From an uncultured Pirellulaceae bacterium (GTDB lineage: Bacteria > Planctomycetota > Planctomycetia > Pirellulales > Pirellulaceae), in the NCBI GenBank assembly GCA_934278005.1, contig CAKQWG010000146.1, forward strand, positions 1 to 7,898: DNA of 7,898 nucleotides, in the 5' to 3' direction. The notes below the pieces were generated by a model, which saw only the letters and a program-made list of their open reading frames with translations, searched no databases and was not told the DNA's origin. The position numbers and the translations under genes were made by a program. Positions 6,116 to 7,898 of the stretch are shown piece after piece. How positions within the stretch are numbered: position 1 is the first letter of the stretch; each line of letters starts with the position of its first letter.

Positions 6116-7228
6116 ATGCGTCCCGTCCATCGACCCCCATCGTTTGCGTTTTCCGCCGAGTGTTGCCCAGTGTATTGTTTTCGCGGCGAGAGCCTTTTGA
6201 CATCCGCACTGGTGTGCTTAATGGTGGTTGGTTCGACGACTCGTTGGCTCGTGGCACAGTCGCCGCAGTTGGTCGGACAATCTGTGGCAGGCGTAACTGG
6301 TGACTCTTCAACGGATCCCCTTCTGACAGAAAGCCTGCTGGCGGAGGCCAAGCTAGCGGAGCGGCAACTGTCGCAAGAGTTACAAACGGTGATCGCTCGC
6401 GGCCGCGTCCGCAATACGGTTTACTCGGGCGACTTGGCATCGCCCCGGGTGACGCTTGATGCCGACGTGCAGGTCTACTACGACGCACCCAAATTTTTGT
6501 TATGGATGCAGCACGGCAGTGACGCGCCAATAGATCAATCCACATCCCTGGTTCGCAAGTCGCCCACCGAGCAAGAATTGGCTGCACAACTGTCCGCACA
6601 GCAGGTATTGTTCGATGGCAAAACCCTGACAACGGTGCGGAGATATGGCGACGGCTCATGCCGGGGCGATATCTATTTCGACTTCCATCGCCCCCAGCAA
6701 CTTCGCTCGGCGGGTTTCCCGTTTGAGAATTTGATCGAACTATGGCGCGATCCGCTGGCCATCGATCGCGCCGATCTACTGCATGCGCAGACCACGCCAC
6801 TGTCCAAGGGCGGCTTTATGGGGGAGCTGTCCAAAGATACTTACCGCCTGAAATTCTACTTCCTCGGCGGCTCTGCCTACGATCTGCGCCGCGTCAGCTT
6901 TTACGGCAATGGGCAAGATATTCCATTTCGCGACTGGCACCTAAGTTGGAAGCAGACCGAAGGCGTCCACTACGTAGAACGCCTAGTGCGACGCATCAAT
7001 ACGCTGGCTCCCAACAATGAGCCACTGGGCACCAGCAGCATCGTGCGCGAGCAGAGTGAGCTAGAGTACTCACACTTCGAATTACCCGACTCGATCGACG
7101 CCGAGGTATTCGATCTCAGTGGCCTCGAGCTACCCGAAGCGACTGCTTTTCACGACCACCGCGTCAACGTAGGTGGCAAGCCGAAGTTGCTGTGGTGGCG
7201 GCAAGGCCAGTTAAGCGAGCAGCCTTAG
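6116..7228 (+). CDS. Secreted protein of unknown function
   Basis: A 370-residue protein that I do not recognise. Residues about 27-40 (LLTSALVCLMVVG) are hydrophobic and followed by WLVA-QS, a plausible signal-peptidase site near residue 47, so it is probably exported. A helical, charged stretch (about 69-93) precedes an alternating, beta-rich region with RGRVRNTVYSGD, DADVQVYYDAPKFLLWM, QQVLFDGKTLTTVRRYGDG and GDIYFDFHRP. This layout loosely recalls LolA/MucB-like lipoprotein-binding folds, but no signature motif supports that. The frame is open upstream to a GTG at 6065, but that codon abuts the terminator T run and precedes the promoter, so I chose the ATG at 6116. No Shine-Dalgarno is visible, in keeping with a leaderless message. 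A TTG at 6197 beside the hydrophobic stretch is a less likely start. Confidence 0.8.
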   Translation: MRPVHRPPSFAFSAECCPVYCFRGESLLTSALVCLMVVGSTTRWLVAQSPQLVGQSVAGVTGDSSTDPLLTESLLAEAKLAERQLSQELQTVIARGRVRNTVYSGDLASPRVTLDADVQVYYDAPKFLLWMQHGSDAPIDQSTSLVRKSPTEQELAAQLSAQQVLFDGKTLTTVRRYGDGSCRGDIYFDFHRPQQLRSAGFPFENLIELWRDPLAIDRADLLHAQTTPLSKGGFMGELSKDTYRLKFYFLGGSAYDLRRVSFYGNGQDIPFRDWHLSWKQTEGVHYVERLVRRINTLAPNNEPLGTSSIVREQSELEYSHFELPDSIDAEVFDLSGLELPEATAFHDHRVNVGGKPKLLWWRQGQLSEQP

Positions 7229-7263
7229 CTGATCATCCCTCGACAGTCGCATCTCGCACAGCT

Positions 7264-7287
7264 GGGTTAACCGTGGTTCGTTAACCC
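7264..7287. terminator. Hairpin between convergent genes, possible bidirectional terminator
   Basis: GGGTTAAC (7264-7271) and GTTAACCC (7280-7287) are a perfect 8-bp inverted repeat around an eight-base loop. It lies in the 94-base gap between the stop codons of two convergent genes, where a two-way terminator is expected. There is no T run on either side, so termination would not be of the classical intrinsic type. Confidence 0.5.
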
Positions 7288-7322
7288 GCATGCGCATCCT
7301 ACTTGGCTACTTGACTACATCA

Positions 7323-7841
7323 CTATTTGGCTGCTGACTCTGCCTGTTTGCGACTGGGGAGAACCCAGTCGGGCCGTGGGAAGTGGCAGGTGTAGCCGTT
7401 GGGATACCGCTGCAGGTAGTTTTGGTGTTCGGGCTCTGCTTCCCAGAAGTCGCTTACGGGTTCAACTTCAGTAACGACTTTACCTGGCCATTTGCCGGAC
7501 GCATTGACGTCCTCGATGGTATCCAGGGCGACCTGCTTCTGTTGGTCGCTGGTGTAATAAATGGCTGATCGATAGGAGGTCCCGCGATCATTGCCCTGTC
7601 GATTCAAGGTAGTTGGATCATGGATTTGGAAGAACAGCTCAAGCAGTTTGCGATAGCTGGTCTGAGTCGGATCGAACACGATCTCAATCGCTTCGGCGTG
7701 AGTGCCGTGATTGCGATAGGTCGCATTGGGCACATCGCCGCCGGTATAACCTACGCGAGTCGAGATGACTCCAGGCATTTTACGAATTAGATCTTCCATG
7801 CCCCAGAAGCATCCGCCGGCTAGTACCGCGCGCTCGGTCAT
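7323..7841 (-). CDS. msrA: Peptide methionine-S-sulfoxide reductase MsrA, cytosolic type
   Basis: A 172-residue stand-alone MsrA that reduces methionine-S-sulfoxide in proteins and free methionine, recycled by thioredoxin. [10 protein letters not shown] (8-17) carries catalytic Cys11; [12 protein letters not shown] (31-42), [20 protein letters not shown] (71-90), [11 protein letters not shown] (132-142) and the C-terminal NGYTCH with resolving Cys152 are all present. These are its only two cysteines. It has no signal peptide, so it should act in the cytosol. It differs from the exported MsrA domain of the upstream fusion, which has a CFWC motif and lacks the C-terminal resolving Cys. The ATG at 7841 is preceded on its strand by an AAAGGGA stretch a few bases upstream. 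It is convergent with the secreted-protein gene; its promoter probably lies at or beyond the window edge. Confidence 0.96.
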   Translation of the reverse strand: MTERAVLAGGCFWGMEDLIRKMPGVISTRVGYTGGDVPNATYRNHGTHAEAIEIVFDPTQTSYRKLLELFFQIHDPTTLNRQGNDRGTSYRSAIYYTSDQQKQVALDTIEDVNASGKWPGKVVTEVEPVSDFWEAEPEHQNYLQRYPNGYTCHFPRPDWVLPSRKQAESAAK

Positions 7842-7898
7842 CTTTTTCCCTTTGTCTGAATTTGTTTTTTTGGCTGAGTTACCCGCTGTCGTGCCTGC

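Noticed and set aside
5892..6800. 302-residue open frame on the minus strand
   Set aside because: It is antisense to the end of glgX, the strong terminator and the secreted-protein gene. Its composition (Arg, Pro and Ser rich, no motifs) is typical of a shadow frame.

Overview
The window holds five protein-coding genes, four on the + strand and one on the -, and a repeat-rich non-coding stretch at its left end. Small spacers, moderately high GC, consensus-like -10 boxes, a GlgX-type debranching enzyme and a secreted protein of unknown family suggest a free-living Gram-negative bacterium. My best guess is a planctomycete (Pirellulales-like), from general gene style and the type of intergenic repeat. 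No taxonomic marker gene is present, so this is inference.

Layout: positions 1-528 are a near-perfect tandem duplication of a 264-base non-coding unit (one mismatch). Each unit carries a large imperfect inverted repeat enclosing two smaller perfect hairpins. Next to it, 517-604 hold a short cluster of GTGTCCC words, including a 14-base direct tandem. An M20D-family amidohydrolase/peptidase (774-2009) follows behind a plausible promoter. Then comes an exported methionine sulfoxide reductase A-B fusion (2115-3506) with a strong Shine-Dalgarno and an unusually long disordered linker. A 381-base spacer with terminator-like hairpins leads to a glycogen debranching enzyme, glgX (3888-5978), which ends in a textbook intrinsic terminator (6031-6064). 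Immediately after it, an extended -10 promoter placed almost on top of the start codon drives a secreted protein of unknown function (6116-7228). A perfect hairpin separates this gene from the convergent, cytosolic-type msrA (7323-7841, minus strand).

How the genes relate: two MsrA proteins of different architecture lie about 4 kb apart, one exported and fused to MsrB, the other apparently cytosolic and stand-alone. Together they could repair oxidised methionine in two compartments. I see no operon logic linking them to glgX, the amidohydrolase or the unknown secreted protein: each gene has its own spacer and most have their own apparent signals. I found no convincing new multi-gene system. 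The most unusual material is the duplicated structured repeat at 1-528, the cysteine-poor MsrB domain with its long linker, and the probable leaderless gene at 6116.
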